From positions 620,001 to 684,000 of the forward strand of contig VJWN01000006.1 in the NCBI GenBank assembly GCA_007644065.1: 64,000 bases of DNA, in the 5' to 3' direction. This document shows positions 37,628 to 49,696 of the stretch, piece by piece. A program made the translations under genes and the position numbers. Source of the DNA: Margaritispora aquatica (taxonomy: Eukaryota; Ascomycota; Leotiomycetes; Helotiales; Discinellaceae). How positions within the stretch are numbered: position 1 is the first letter of the stretch; every line of letters starts with the position of its first letter. Below the pieces are notes generated by a model. That model was not told the origin of the DNA. It saw only the letters and a list, made by a program, of their open reading frames with translations, and searched no databases.

Positions 37628-38552
37628 TAAATGCGCAGCGTGAACAATATGGCATGCGGCTAGCTTCTACAATGCGCAATAGACTGCAGAATATTATGAG
37701 CAGCATTCGGAATATCAATTTCTCAGAAGAGGATCGAAAGAGCTATGCTCGGAGCTGCAACTGCGTAACGAGCCGAGAGTAGAATGATATTATACGGTCA
37801 TAGTGCCAGGCTCAAGCCATGGAAATCATATCCTATCAAGCGCTATATTAATTGGCGGCCGATGTATGTACATGTTCCATTTCAAGTCATCAATGACATG
37901 AGATAGCAAGGATTCTATCGTCAAGCTATCAATTTCAGTAGCCCGACATAGTCAAGATGATTTCTTTCCTGGCTTCATTGCATCTCATCCCATTGACTTC
38001 AGCCTCTCAGCTCAAGCTGATGCAGGAACAAATACCTGGGCTTTAGGCACAAAGATCAAAAGTATTCGTAACCAAGTAGGTGAAAACATGAATGATGAAT
38101 TTCTAGCTTCTCGCTGAGTGGACAACAGACTATATAAACCAGCGAACAAGACTCATGATGGTGATAAGCATAAGCCGACTAGATTAAAGCATAATAACTT
38201 GATGAATACGCTAGCCCAAGGCAATTGGAAGAAGCAATTGTTATTGCGGTTAGATATTCCTCTGCATTCGTGTTCGTTGCATTTTTTTTGTCGATTGCCT
38301 GTTAGGAGCAAGAAATACCAACCCTTGCTTGTAGTGTCAGAATAAACACGTATAACTCGAAGGGCAGTCCCACGAGCAACATTGGAGGCTTTCAATCTCA
38401 TCCTGTCCTTCAATCATTAAGCACGTGACTATATGTTTCTTACGTCATCGGCTTCTCGAAGGCTTGCGGTTTGAGCCAACAAGAAATTGAAGTCTACTAC
38501 CATAAACCTTAGTTATTGAGCATTATCTAAAAAAGAAATCACATCCATCACA
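37628..38552. other. Intergenic, nothing recognised
   Basis: About 0.9 kb, including the promoter of the DUF726 gene. No ORF with protein-like features. Confidence 0.5.
38421..38428. promoter_or_regulatory. CACGTGA box upstream of the DUF726 gene
   Basis: GCACGTGA about 125 bp upstream of the start codon at 38553; a CACGTG core as bound by fungal bHLH regulators. Function inferred only. Confidence 0.3.
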
Positions 38553-40622
38553 ATGACGCTAAAGGGAGATCAGGATCATGGGCAAGATCTCAGCACAATT
38601 CTCACCACAGAGGAGCGAGTTGAGCTGACACTATTGCTCGCTAATATCACTGAGCTCATGCGCAAGCAAGTCGAAGACATTTTCGATGCTTCTATTACCA
38701 CTGCAAGACCACCACAACAAGCTTTGAACCTAACGGACAAGAATCCTAACGTGGATGAAAAAAAGGCACATGAGGAAACTGAGGAGGAAGAGAAGGCTCG
38801 AAAACTGCGTGAGATCAGGGAAGAGGAACTCTCGGCTCCAAAAATGCTAGAGCTGAAGAAAAATGCTCTGGAGTTCTTCGATAAATGGAGAGACTCCGTC
38901 ATCCTCCGAGTTGGCGAGGTAATAAACAATCCTAAAGAATTAACTGATGAGCAGACGACAAAAGCTCAGGTGGATGCGACTCCGAATTCTGAGCCTCCTG
39001 CTGAGCCAAAAGTGATCAGTAAGCTTTCGTGTGAACCTACTTCTTCACGATATATTTATTGACATCTATAAGGGTCGAATACAAATATTGAGGAAGCAAA
39101 TGCTACCTTGATTGATCTTTACCCGCCTACTTCGACAGCTCTCTATGCCTTGCCGAAGGATAAGCGAAAGCTACTTTTGCACTCCATGCTCCTCTTACTG
39201 CTATCTCTAGAGCACTACATCGCGTATTCACGAATCTTACTTCTTCACATCTCTTCTTCTCTTCATCTTCCACTTCATGTACTCACTGAGAACGAGGTGA
39301 AAGTTGCACAAGGTCTACTTGAGGCAGCTAAGCACATGTCTGGAAAGGAAGAGACACAAAAACGCGGCGATGAGAATAAGATAGCTCGACGATGGAAAGT
39401 TGGCCTTGCGGGAGTTGCTGGTGCAGCCGTGATAGGCATTACAGGAGGGCTAGCTGCTCCACTTGTGGCTGGTGCGATTGGAGGAATCATGGGAGGCTTG
39501 GGATTGGGAGCCACGGGTGCCGCAACCCTCTTGGGTGCTCTTGCTGAGAGTGGAGTCATTGTGGGTAGCCTGTTTGGTGCGTACGGAGGACGTATGACTG
39601 GCAAAATGATGGATGCATATGCCAAGGAAGTGGAGGACTTTGCATTTCTCCCCTTGAAGGGCTCAAAGCATCATGAGCCACTACCCGAAGATAGAAGACT
39701 CAGAATCACAATCGGCGTCAGTGGATGGCTGACACAAAGGGAAGATGTGATAATTCCCTGGAGGGCACTTGGTCGTCAAAGCGAAGTTTTTGCCCTACGG
39801 TGGGAGCTTGAGGCTTTGACGAAGCTAGGCACTTCATTGGAATCAGTCGTCAAGAGTGCTGCTTGGGGTGTAGCAAAGAAACAAATCATTGCTCGCACTA
39901 TATTCGCTAGCCTGATGGATGCATTGTGGCCGATTGCACTACTCAAAGTATCAAAAATAGTCGACAATCCATTCTCTGTGGCCAAGAACAGAGCGGATAA
40001 GGCAGGTGTCGTCCTTGCCGATGCCTTGATCAATAAAGCACAAGGAGAGCGTCCGGTCACACTCATTGGCTATAGTCTTGGCGCGAGACTGATATATTCA
40101 TGTCTCATGAGCCTTGCCGAGCGTCGAGCTTTCGGTTTGATTGAGTCGGTAGTCCTGCTAGGCACTCCAGCACCTTCAGATGCAGCAGTATGGAGGGCAA
40201 TGCGCAGCGTAGTTGCCGGCAGGCTCGTGAATGTTTACTCCGAGAACGATTACATTCTTGCATTCCTCTATAGGACAAGCAGCATTCAATACGGCGTTGC
40301 TGGGATCCAAGAGATTCAAGAGGTGAAGGGAATCGAGAATGTGAATGTCTCGGAGATGGTAAATGGGCACTTAAGATATCAGTATCTTGTTGGGTCCATT
40401 CTAGAGAAGATCGGATTTGAGGATATTGACGTTGCCGAAGTGCAGAAGGAGGAAGAGACATTGGCTTTGCTTGATGAAGAAGAGAAAAGGGAAGCCAATA
40501 AGAATGGAAAGGAAGAGGATCCAGACAAGGAAGCAGAGCAGATGGAGAAGGATGTTCAGAAAAAGACTGAGAAGGAGTTAACTTTGATGCAGAAGATGAC
40601 AGGGAAGTTGCATTTCACGTAA
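38553..40622 (+). CDS. DUF726 alpha/beta-hydrolase membrane protein (TMCO4-like), 671 aa
   Basis: Two exons, 38553-39018 and 39073-40622 (TAA), joined by donor GTAAGC and acceptor TATAAG. After an acidic, coiled N-terminus comes a hydrophobic stretch HSMLLLLLSLEHYIAYSRIL, then a Gly/Ala-rich double membrane segment (VGLAGVAGAAVIGITGGLAA, and GAIGGIMGGLGLG) that is the hallmark of DUF726/TMCO4 proteins. The hydrolase part follows, with nucleophile elbow GYSLGAR (Ser ~490) and SVVLLGTPAP. The C-terminus is Lys/Glu-rich. Yeast Mil1/Yfl034w, a Golgi/endosome clathrin-adaptor partner, belongs to this family. Enzymatic activity is not established for most members. Probably a Golgi or endosomal membrane protein here. 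Confidence 0.9.
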
Positions 40623-41641
40623 GGTATTCGCAGGCGACGGTCGATGTTAGATGAATTAGATCATCGGTAGAGTTATATTATGCTCTAGACTTCTCACGTT
40701 CAAAGTAACCAACGCAGCTTGTCTTCCGATCAGAATATGCGCCCATATCAATGGAATTTATCACCATAAAAGAGGTTTCGTTTCTCCTAGTAGGCAGGTT
40801 ATCAGTAGAATTATGCCTTGGAAAATTGAAACTTGAGTGACATATCAAAAATTTCATCTCCAGAAAATGATTGAATACTTGCTTGAAGATTTGACTCAAA
40901 TGTGCTACACTTGGGTTGGTCTTTCTCTTTCTATAATGTTAATATAACATATAAAATATATACACCAATTGAGGTAGCATAACCTATTCGACATGAAGGG
41001 GACGACCATGCTGTTTGGGGTTTTTGGTCGCTTCCAGGTCTGTTATTCTGTGGCTTGGTCTCTAAAATGTCCGGGAAACTCCTGTCCTCTTTGTTCCACA
41101 ATTGCTCATACAAAAACTAAGCTTATATACAGCCTTTCATAGCGCATATTCGTTCAGCCAAGCATACTCCTACGTCAGCCAAGCTCAATCAGCGTCCTCA
41201 TATGTTTTCCACCCCTCCAGTCACAAAAGTAGCAAATCTTTATCTCTAGACATGTCAAACACATCTCGAATTCTAATGTGTCCATGAATGCACAATGCGT
41301 GGCCCTCTCTCCTGTTGGGGAACTTCGCTTGAGTTTTGAAGCGCAAGCTAGACATGCAGGATTGTACCTACCTAGTGGGTGTTGCTCCTGTTCAAGCGCA
41401 AGCAAGCGAGTTTAGCTTTCCATGTTTTTTTTGCCAAAGATATATGCCTGCTGCTTTACACTCTAATTATTATCGTTACAATGACCATTGACGTGAGTCC
41501 AGATATTACTTCTTTGATGTGCATATATGCAGTGTTCTTAGCTGAAGTATCTGGTGTGTGGTTTCCCCTCCACTTCTCGAGATGACTCAATTTTCAATTG
41601 ACCAGTGTATTATTCTTGGAAGTAGAGACTGCACAATTCTC
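40623..41641. other. Intergenic, nothing recognised
   Basis: About 1 kb between convergent genes (DUF726 plus, GatF-like minus). Small ORFs lack features. Confidence 0.5.
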
Positions 41642-42379
41642 TCAAGAATCTGGACGAGCGCTTTTAGATGAACCTTCGGTAATCGTCTCAGGAGCTTTGA
41701 GTCCTGATTCCGGGCCCTTTCCACTCCTGACAACGAAATACCTCCCTCCACCTCTCTCGACTACATCTCGAGTAGTTGATAATGGATCCCAATCTTCCAC
41801 ACCAGCAACTCTTACAGGATTGCCCTCAAGACGCTTCCTCCTCGGTCTTCTATTATGTCCCCTGATTTCTTCTTTTGAAAAAGCCTCTCTCAGACTTTCC
41901 ATGCCTATCGTAATCTCCTGGATTCCTTCTTCCGTCTCATCCCTAATGCTCTGCAATGGCTTGATGCCTTCTGTATTCACCTTCTGTATATCTCGTACAA
42001 AGTGTAGCTGTGACCTTAGCGTTGCAATCATAGCCTGCTCTTCTTGTTGGCTTTTTGGCAGCGGTAAAGCAGAGAGTCGAAGCAGATGGTGAAGCTTTTT
42101 CGTTGTGATCTCGTCCTGTGGTGGAAGGACCGCATCTGGTTCTGGAAGAAGAGACCTGACAGACCATGACGGTGTCGCAAGAAGCGCCGTAATGTCGACC
42201 TGATGCCTCGATGTGATCGTCTTGGCCCCATCGCCCTGAGACTGCGTACTCTCTTGAATTTCATTCGACTTATCAGAGCTGTATTTGCGATGTAAATTCG
42301 ATATGGAGCCCCGTTTCGCAGACTGAGTGGAGGTGCGCATAAGTGCAAAGCGGCATGATTTACATATATAATTTGGCAT
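41642..42379 (-). CDS. Mitochondrial glutamyl-tRNA amidotransferase small subunit (GatF/GatC-like)
   Basis: Single exon. I start at ATG 42379 because the longer open frame begins with a TTG codon; this gives 245 aa. The N-terminus has a CKSC pair and a basic, Ser-rich presequence-like stretch. The core VDITALLATPSWSVRSLLPE, then KKLHHLLRLSALPLPKS, carries the small-subunit pattern seen in fungal Gta3/GatF and bacterial GatC (the first helix binds GatA). The following segments (QLHFVRDIQKVNTEGIKPL) also fit. The complex converts Glu-tRNA(Gln) to Gln-tRNA(Gln) in mitochondria, together with the GatA and GatB homologues. Assignment to GatF versus another GatC-like family is by resemblance. Confidence 0.7.
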   Translation of the reverse strand: MPNYICKSCRFALMRTSTQSAKRGSISNLHRKYSSDKSNEIQESTQSQGDGAKTITSRHQVDITALLATPSWSVRSLLPEPDAVLPPQDEITTKKLHHLLRLSALPLPKSQQEEQAMIATLRSQLHFVRDIQKVNTEGIKPLQSIRDETEEGIQEITIGMESLREAFSKEEIRGHNRRPRRKRLEGNPVRVAGVEDWDPLSTTRDVVERGGGRYFVVRSGKGPESGLKAPETITEGSSKSARPDS

Positions 42380-42823
42380 CTCGACTAATGCATTCAAAGC
42401 TGTTGCAAATTGTCAGAATAAGACTCCTGCATAGGTAGGGAACAATGGAGCTTACAGTACGCACTAGTAAGGCAATTGACCAGAGCTATCCAGACAACTC
42501 TACAGATGCGATGGATGTCTTCAATCTGAGCAAGAATTTATGCAAGTTGCTTCAATACTTGTATCAGCTTTGAGGACTCAATTGGTAACTGTGAACCAAA
42601 AATTGTAGAATATACCCTGGACTTTGAGCTGGTCTCAACGCGATCACTAGCGCGAAGCCCTGCCGGATTTCGAAGGCGACCTTGTCACAGCTCAGTCCAA
42701 GCCTCCCAACTTCTGACCACATGTCATAGTCGCAATAGTAAAACACCACCTACATCTACCCAGACACCAGGCTCAATAAGACATAAAAACTCCATTTATC
42801 GAACAAAACTACGTCAACTCAAT
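42380..42823. other. Divergent promoter, GatF-like gene / SEC17
   Basis: 444 bp between divergent start codons; no ORF of interest. Confidence 0.5.
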
Positions 42824-43859
42824 ATGGCTCAAGATCCTCGCGCTCTCCTGCAAAAAGTAGCTGATTTACCCCGCCATACCCCCCGATAAGCCTGTATTAA
42901 CAGTATTCTTAGGCAGACAAAGCAGCAGCTGGCGCAACTGGCGGATTCAGTCTCTTCGGTGGACGACAAGAGAAGTGGGAGAATGCTGCCGATTTATATA
43001 CACAGGCTGCGAATGCCTTTCGAATGCAAAAGCAAAGTAGTTGCGCCGTGCCAACTTTCTCCGTCCCCTATGCTCACAATACCTAGACAAGGAAGCTGGC
43101 CAGGCCTTCGAGAAATGTGCATCGATACAAACCAAGAACCTGAACGAGCCGGATGATGCAGCAAATACTCTCACCGAAGCTTTCAAGGTGTACAGGAAAA
43201 CAGACCCGTTAGATGCGGCACGGTGCCTGGATGTTGCGATCAATCACTACACATCAAAGGGTAACTTCAGGAGAGCAGCGACACACAAGCAAAATCTAGC
43301 AGAAGTCTATGAAGTCGAGGTTGGTGATCAGAAGAAGGCAATAGAGAGCTATGAGCTTGCGGCCAGTTGGTTCGAGAATGACAATGCGGAAGCGTACGTA
43401 GACTATTGTTCAATGGTGGGAAGAAATGCTTACACAGTACACAGGCTCGCGAACAAGCTCTACCTCAAGGTTGCTGATCTAGCTGCCATTGAGGGCGATT
43501 ATTACAAGGCAATTGAGCACTACGAGAAAGTTTCCGCTTCCTCTGTTTCCAATAACCTCATGAAATGGTCCGTGAAAGACTACTTTTTGAAAGGTGGTCT
43601 CTGCCATCTTGCGAATGGAGATATGGTTGCTACAAATCGGGCACTCGAGAAATACCGCGATATGGACCCTACATTTCCTTCCACACGAGAGCATCAGCTT
43701 CTTGTAGACCTCTGCGAGGCTGTAGATGCAGGAGACCAGGAAATATTCTCAGAGAAGCTGTTTTTGTTCGATCAGATGAGCAAGCTGGACAAGTGGAAGA
43801 CAACAATCTGCTTAAGGATCAAGAGTGCGATTGAGGAGAAGGGTGAGGATTTCTCTTGA
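42824..43859 (+). CDS. sec17: Alpha-SNAP (Sec17), vesicle fusion co-factor
   Basis: Three exons: 42824-42856, 42913-43036 and 43087-43859 (TGA), with acceptors TTAG and CCTAG, 309 aa. N-terminus MAQDPRALLQKADKAA, then FSLFGGRQEKWENAADLYTQ, is characteristic of Sec17. The rest is a stack of TPR-like helical hairpins: KEAGQAFEKCASIQTKNLNE, HYTSKGNFRRAATHKQNLAE, YYKAIEHYEKVS. The C-terminal Leu/Ile-rich end stimulates the NSF (Sec18) ATPase. Alpha-SNAP binds assembled SNARE bundles and recruits NSF to disassemble them at every membrane fusion step. Cytosolic/peripheral membrane. Length is slightly above yeast Sec17 (292). Confidence 0.96.
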
Positions 43860-44307
43860 ATAGTAGAATTTTATGGTGGCATAAACCGTGGATTTTTATT
43901 GGCGTCTGGGCTATATGGGGAGACTGCTTTGAGAGCTTTCTGTATTCGTTGCATTTTGAACTAAGGATTTCCCAACAACTCTTCCATTTCGAAGAATTTG
44001 GAAAACTCAAGCTCATCCAGCACATGATTCAAGCAAGCGCAAAAATCAAAAGTACCACACTTTGAGGCCATATTAAAAAATCTCGATTAACTTCTAGATG
44101 GCAAAAAGCTACTACTAATTATTTAGCAAAATATTGCAAAGGCTTCTCCTTCTCATATGGCAAGTGCTATCCCAAAAATTCGTTCGTATGATGCTAGTTT
44201 TAGATCAAGAAAATGTAGGAGGCAAATCAACGAGTGCCAACTGCGAGCTCCTGCTGGTATGAATGAGACTGAAATTGAGCAGTGGACAGCGACAACGTCA
44301 TTGCTCT
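43860..44307. other. Intergenic between convergent genes, nothing seen
   Basis: 3' flanks of SEC17 and of the VWA-UBC gene. No features. Confidence 0.5.
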
Positions 44308-47300
44308 TCAGCGACGTTCGATTTCTGACTTCCACTCACCTCGATCACGCTTGGCGAACTTGTCCACCTAAAATAGTTAGTGGCAACAAAATGGAAAAGC
44401 TAGAAAGTTAAAACTTACATATTTTCGGATTTCTTCATCGGCAGTGGTACGATCAGTCCAGAACTTTAAGGTGGCGAGCTCGTCAAAAGCATCATCGGTC
44501 TGAAGGACGTATCAGCCCGCTGCTCAATAATATGGCACATTGTGTAGTGCGGAATGTTGCAAAGCAAAAGTGCGAATTCATTTGCGGGAGCTCCTTACCT
44601 CGGGGCTTGTGAGCAAACCATATAGTTCTGAAGGACGGTGTAGATATGCAAGTTAGGCTTCCAGCCGTCGCTCAGGACTTGATGGCAAATTCGTCCATGC
44701 TAGAGTATTTCAAGTCAGCATCAGTCCCACAAGTAGGACAGGAGTCATTTACTTTAGTGATGTTTGGGTGTAAAATTGGTGTGACAAAGCGAACTGTTGG
44801 TGCAGTTTGTGGATAGCTTGCAGTCATCTGAACAAACAGTTCAAGGAGACCATTTTCATAAGGGCTAGTGGCTGGACCCGCCATGATCACCTTCCAGAAG
44901 GACATATCACCCTCATTCACATAGATGTCCATTGAGGTATGGGGATGCATCATCATCTGCCTCATGTCATCCAGGAAAATCCTACCTGAGGAGAGACCAA
45001 GTCTCTCAGCACCTAAGGGACGTGTGATGGGACTAGCAGAACTGCTCCGGCGTGACGAGCTAAGGAGAGACCCAGATTTCCTAATTGTGAAGAATCGAGA
45101 TGCAGATTCTAGGGCTGTGAAGTCTCCAGACTGCAAATGGTGGGGTCGAAATTGAGGGAAATTGTAGACGGTTGTCATGTCGCTCTCCTTTGGTCGAGCA
45201 GAATGCCAATTTGTTGGGGGAGCGATACGCATTATATCTGGTCTGGCTGAGATGTCAAGGAAGGGCTCAAGGAGAAACGTCTGGAAGAGGAGAAGCCGAG
45301 ATAGTGGGTTGAATGCATAGCCGCCAGTATGCTTGGAAATCTTGAAAAGCTCTTGCGTTTCTCTTGTGCCAATCACCGAACTGTCAAGGACAATGTTAGA
45401 ATCATAGAGAGCTCGATACACATCTTCTGGGTTTCCTATTTCGGAACAATTGTCCTCTCCATCTGTTAGACAGACAATGCGTAGTCTGGTTGTGGGATTT
45501 TGCGCCTTGAAAGCCTGTAAAACTTCGTGACATTTCATGAGAGCATCCCACAAGGCGGTATTACCACCCTGTCGGACACTTTCCAGCCTTCCCTTGAAGT
45601 CCTTATGTACTTTTGACAGCTCCGAAACAAGCTGGACCTGTGAACCGAACGTCACTAGACCTATATGTGTGTTGCTTAGGTGGTAGCCGATGATGCGAGC
45701 GATCATATTCCGGAAACCTTGCTTCGTCTCGTCCAGTCTGGTCAAGGTGTTTTCGTTGGTGTTTCCCATCCAATCGTTCTCCAATGGCAACCCCATACTA
45801 TAGCTTCGGTCGACGCAGAGCAAAATAGCTTCGTCGGGGCTCGCACATTGTGGCTTATTGATCTCATCCTTCAACTCCCAATTATCAACTTCCCAAGTTC
45901 CTTCAATCTTTCGTTGTGCAATAAGGGGCTTGAGAGCTAAAGACAATGCCTCTCCAGCATTCTCTATACAAGTATGTCAGAACAACTCAAGTCGTATGGC
46001 ACGGGGATTTAACTACCTCTCAAGACCTCAACACCTGTAATAGCATTCTCCAGTTAACAAACCAGAGCTTTGAAATGGCCCATATTGATGCTATACAATG
46101 AGACATGACCTTCTTTACAGAGAACTATACCTTGGGCATGTCGATCAGTCAGCTCTTCTGGTGCAAGCATAAGAAATCGTGGAGACCTGTTTGCAATCAA
46201 TACCAGACTCTCGAAGTCTGCAACGTCTACTAGAGGTGTGTGTTTATGTTGAAACGGGTTATCGATATTTATCTCGAAAGTCCACATAGGCTTGATTCAC
46301 ATCATCGTAAGCTCCAAATAAGGCCTTGGCGAGGATTGACAAGTCTTCTTTGCAGCTCAGATGAGCTCGAACTCGAACTTTCCGAAGATGTGTCTCCTCT
46401 GATGGTAGTGCTTCATTGCCAGCATTAGCTGGGTTTGACTTGGACCTGATAGTTGAGGATCCCTTCGCCTCAAACTCGACCATCTCAACCCTCTCGTCAG
46501 GTGTTGCCCAATATTGTTCGCTTGCCGCAGCTATCTCCTCAAGTTGGGTCGGGCGGACTAGGGCTGTCAGAGGATCGTCCAGCTCTTCCCCCAGAGAATC
46601 AGCTTGCTCGAATATCCAAGCAAATATCTGCCTCGATGTCTCCAATACACCTTCAATCTGGCCACCAATTAGACACCCTGGAGTCATTCTCAAAGCAACC
46701 TCTCTAAAACATGTAGCAATAATAAGAACTGCTTATGGAACAAGTCTATTTCGGGTACTTAGGACTTGCAGTGCTTCGAGAGCAGGAGGGAAGTGCGTAA
46801 TCTGAAACAACACTTTGAGAAGACGTCGAAAGATCGTAGGTCTGCAGTGTGATTCGTTCATAAGGACCTAATAAGAAAATTGATCAGCCCCCAAACTGTT
46901 TGGTCAAAGCTGTGAGGTGCTAACCTTGAGGCAGGTTAAAAATGTTGCAATTCCTCGATTTGTCGACTCAAAACCCCATGTCAAATGTGGCTTCTCTTCG
47001 TCGACGGGCTTCACATTTCTCTTGGGAACAATGAATAAGTTGAGTGGATCTTTGATGGTGCTTGTGCAGCCTAAGCTCTCTAAAGTCATGCTTTGATCTG
47101 TGGCTGCGAGTGGACAGCAAGATAAATATAGCTCAACATCCGGAGAGACCACAATGGGACTTTCATTTCCAGTTGTGTAAACCCGCTCGCAGGCAATCTG
47201 CTTAAGAGTCTGGATGGTCGTGGCCTTTGCAAATGGAATCGGATCTGTAGGTATAGCAGATAGAGTAGGATAATCCAAAGCTTTTCCAGGTGAGATCCAT

Positions 47301-47736
47301 CGAACGAAGATAAAGTTAATTGTATCTTCTTGGTTATTCTAAATACATCAGTACCACTCTTCAAGACCCGCGAGAGGAAACAAACCTGCAGCCTGCCAAT
47401 CCGAACAGTCGCCTTGGACATGTCGCGACAGTCTTCGAGGGCATCGTCACCAAAGAGAATCGGAGCAGTCGCTGTACCAGCTCTTACTACTAAGTCATTC
47501 CATGAAATATTATTACTGAGAACCGGAACTCGACGTAACGCCTCCTCCCGTAATGCTGTGACTGTTGCAGATCCAGCAAGGGGATGATAATATGTCCACC
47601 AGCGCCGTCGCATATTACCGTGATGCGAATCTTTTCTTGAGATCCTCGTCGAGACATTGAGCCCCGGCTCAAATATGGTTCGCTCATTTCGATGAGTGAC
47701 TGAAGTATTCAAGAAAAAAGAGCGTTCTGAAGTCAT
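44308..47736 (-). pseudogene. VWA domain fused to ubiquitin-conjugating (E2) domain; reading frame broken
   Basis: Minus-strand gene starting at ATG 47736. Clean exons: 47736-47386, 47338-46925, 46867 to ~46755, 45963-44753, 44699-44599, 44499-44419 and 44367-44308 (TGA). The VWA domain has an intact MIDAS: DRSYS, the Thr of GGNTALWD, and the Asp of TDGED. The end is a UBC fold: HPNITKHGRICHQVL with the active-site Cys, W, LLTSPE and a final helix. Lesions: (1) in-frame TAA at 46735-46733 with coding-like sequence on both sides in the same frame; a 57-nt intron with weak signals could skip it. (2) near 46265 the frame shifts between DVNQAYVDFRDKY and DNPFQHKHTP without a canonical splice. (3) exon 44699-44599 is 101 nt where 102 is needed, so TVLQN and YGLLTSPE are in different frames (about 44622). 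The first ~350 residues show no known domain. It could instead be a live gene with assembly errors. Confidence 0.65.
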
Positions 47737-47789
47737 CTCAAGAGCTATGATAACATCTCAGCGAACTATCCCACAGACACTAGGCAATA

Positions 47790-49345
47790 GAGCATGCTCT
47801 ATTATACATCATTACAAAGGCTTTAAAGCTATGAAATAGCAAAGGTGGCTCCTACACTACGCTCCCCCCCCCTTCTCTAGCACCGCCAGGACTTCCGTCT
47901 ATACCTAGAGAACTTCCTGTTTTACGGTATATCTCTATCACGGTACGCTTAAGGCGTATTAGTAGGAAGTAACTAGCTTAACTACGTGTAAATTTTAAGG
48001 TCTTTGCGTAGATATACCAGAAGCTCTATTACTGTAGAGAGCCCCGGCGAATAAAAGTCTATGGTATTAACCTACACTATCTTTTATATTCTTGGTTCGC
48101 TTAATTTTAAAATTTAAATTTATACTGTAGTATTTACTAACCTTGTATAATAGCGGCTTACATACGCGATCTAGGCCCTATATGGTATTTTTAGGCGTTT
48201 CCAATAGAGAGATATATCGGCGTCTTAAAATCCTTAGTGTTCTCAATATCTTAAATCGATATAAATATAGCTAACCAGGTTATTATATTAGAGTACTTAA
48301 ACTATTTCTTATACTAGAGAGATCTAATTAAAGATACGACTGGTAAGCTTTTGGAAAAGCTAACCTAGGATACTAAGTACCTATAGCTAGGGAAAGAGAA
48401 TTTTAAGGATATTTTTTTATACGTAATCAAGCTACTTAAGGCTCGTTTCCGAGCCTTTCGGGCTGATTTCCTAATTATCTTTAATAATATCGTTGCCTTT
48501 TAGATATATTATATAGGATATAATATTACTATTAGATCGAAAAGATCGTAGCCGAAGTATAACCTACTAAGCCGTAATAATAGCTATCTCGCTTAGGCTA
48601 ATAATTCGGTTAAGGATAGCCGTGTATAATTCGCGAGAGTCTATTTCTTTTGCTATATTTATATATAGAAGGCGCTTACAATTATTGAGCCTTTAGCTTG
48701 TATACGAAGAGCTCTAGGTACTAATAAAGTTATAGGGAAAGGGGTAATAAAAAGTATCAAAGTATCGGAAATCCGAGGTCTAGCGGGGTTAATAGCTAGA
48801 GTAGAGAGGGATAGAATAACGGTAATATATATAGTTTCTAATACTTTTAGAGTAATAAGTATAAGACAATAGAGTAGTAGTTCTAGGTAATTGTTAAATT
48901 GTATAGATCTAGGATAGTTCTTAGTTTGTTTTAGACTTTATACTTACTAGCCTTTATATTATACTATTAATAGATTGTATTTTAATAGCAATTGTATCTT
49001 TTCCCAAATCGTAATTCTTACTATAATTTATAACGAAAGCTATCCGTTATAAAATATGGCATTTTCGTCATTCCCTCCGCCCCCCCCCCCCCCCTATTGC
49101 ATTGTATAGTGAGAATAGTCATTTGTTATGGTGAGAATCGTTATAAAAGAATATGGCGGAAAAGTCCGAAAAGTAGCTGTAAATAAGTCGAATTTCGTTA
49201 TAATTAATGGTGGAGTCTGTTATAGCCCTTAAGAATTCTAGTTATGTTTTATAACGATTAATATGACGGTATTTACTATATTTTATGACGATGTTGCTTC
49301 CGTAGGGTTGGAGAAGGATATAGCAAAGCCGTGAAAAAAGCTCTC
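47790..49345. mobile_element. AT-rich, RIP-like degenerate transposon island
   Basis: Composition changes abruptly near 47790: TpA-rich, poor in CpA/TpG, stops in every frame, no ORF over 60 codons. This is the mark of repeat-induced point mutation in filamentous ascomycetes. A stretch at 48330-48490 still reads as a degraded protein (fragments such as LEKLT, YLQLGKENFKDIFLYVIKLL, then KARFRAFRADF), so a coding element was mutated here. A 15-C homopolymer lies at 49080-49094. The sequence sits just upstream of the broken VWA-UBC gene. The element family cannot be named. Confidence 0.6.
49045..49157. repeat. Pair of short direct repeats CGTTATAAAA..ATATGGC
   Basis: CGTTATAAAATATGGC at 49045-49060 and CGTTATAAAAGAATATGGC at 49139-49157, flanking a 15-C tract (49080-49094). 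They may be remnants of a terminal or internal repeat of the degraded element. Confidence 0.4.
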
Positions 49346-49438
49346 GAGATATCAAACGCGACGCATAGATAGCCCGACACGGAGCTGCAAGAAGCACTTC
49401 AATACAAACTTACCCTGAATAAACCCAATTGCCAACCC

Positions 49439-49696
49439 TTAGATGTCTGTGTTCTCGTGCGTACCAACGAAGCACAGGGTATGTCGACGACGTTCAATCT
49501 GCCCAGGCTGCTGGGTTCTCTGATTGCACAAGAGAATGGGAATTGAAAAGCCGTTGTCTTCGAAGCAGATAAAGCTCTGCGTGGAATCAATTAGTTGTTT
49601 TACCGCGTAGGCGATTCTAGGATCGAACTTCTCAGACCACCAGGAGGACTCCTCGTTGCAAGTAATGCAACTGACTGGCGAACGATTTAAACCCAT
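49439..49696 (-). CDS. Orphan 85-aa ORF at the island edge, possible gene fragment
   Basis: ATG 49696 to stop 49439. The sequence looks protein-like, not AT-biased (CITCNEESSWWSEKFDP, then QSFICFEDNGFSIPILLCNQ). A GTAAGT donor-like site lies just downstream (about 49412), and a second overlapping frame stays open to it. The downstream part would fall inside the RIP-like island, so this may be the 5' end of a gene cut by the insertion, possibly of the neighbouring VWA-UBC gene, which has the same orientation. No domain recognised. Confidence 0.3.
   Translation of the reverse strand: MGLNRSPVSCITCNEESSWWSEKFDPRIAYAVKQLIDSTQSFICFEDNGFSIPILLCNQRTQQPGQIERRRHTLCFVGTHENTDI

Noticed and set aside
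49080..49094. Run of 15 C as a possible functional tract
   Set aside because: Homopolymers are common in degenerate islands and prone to sequencing error.
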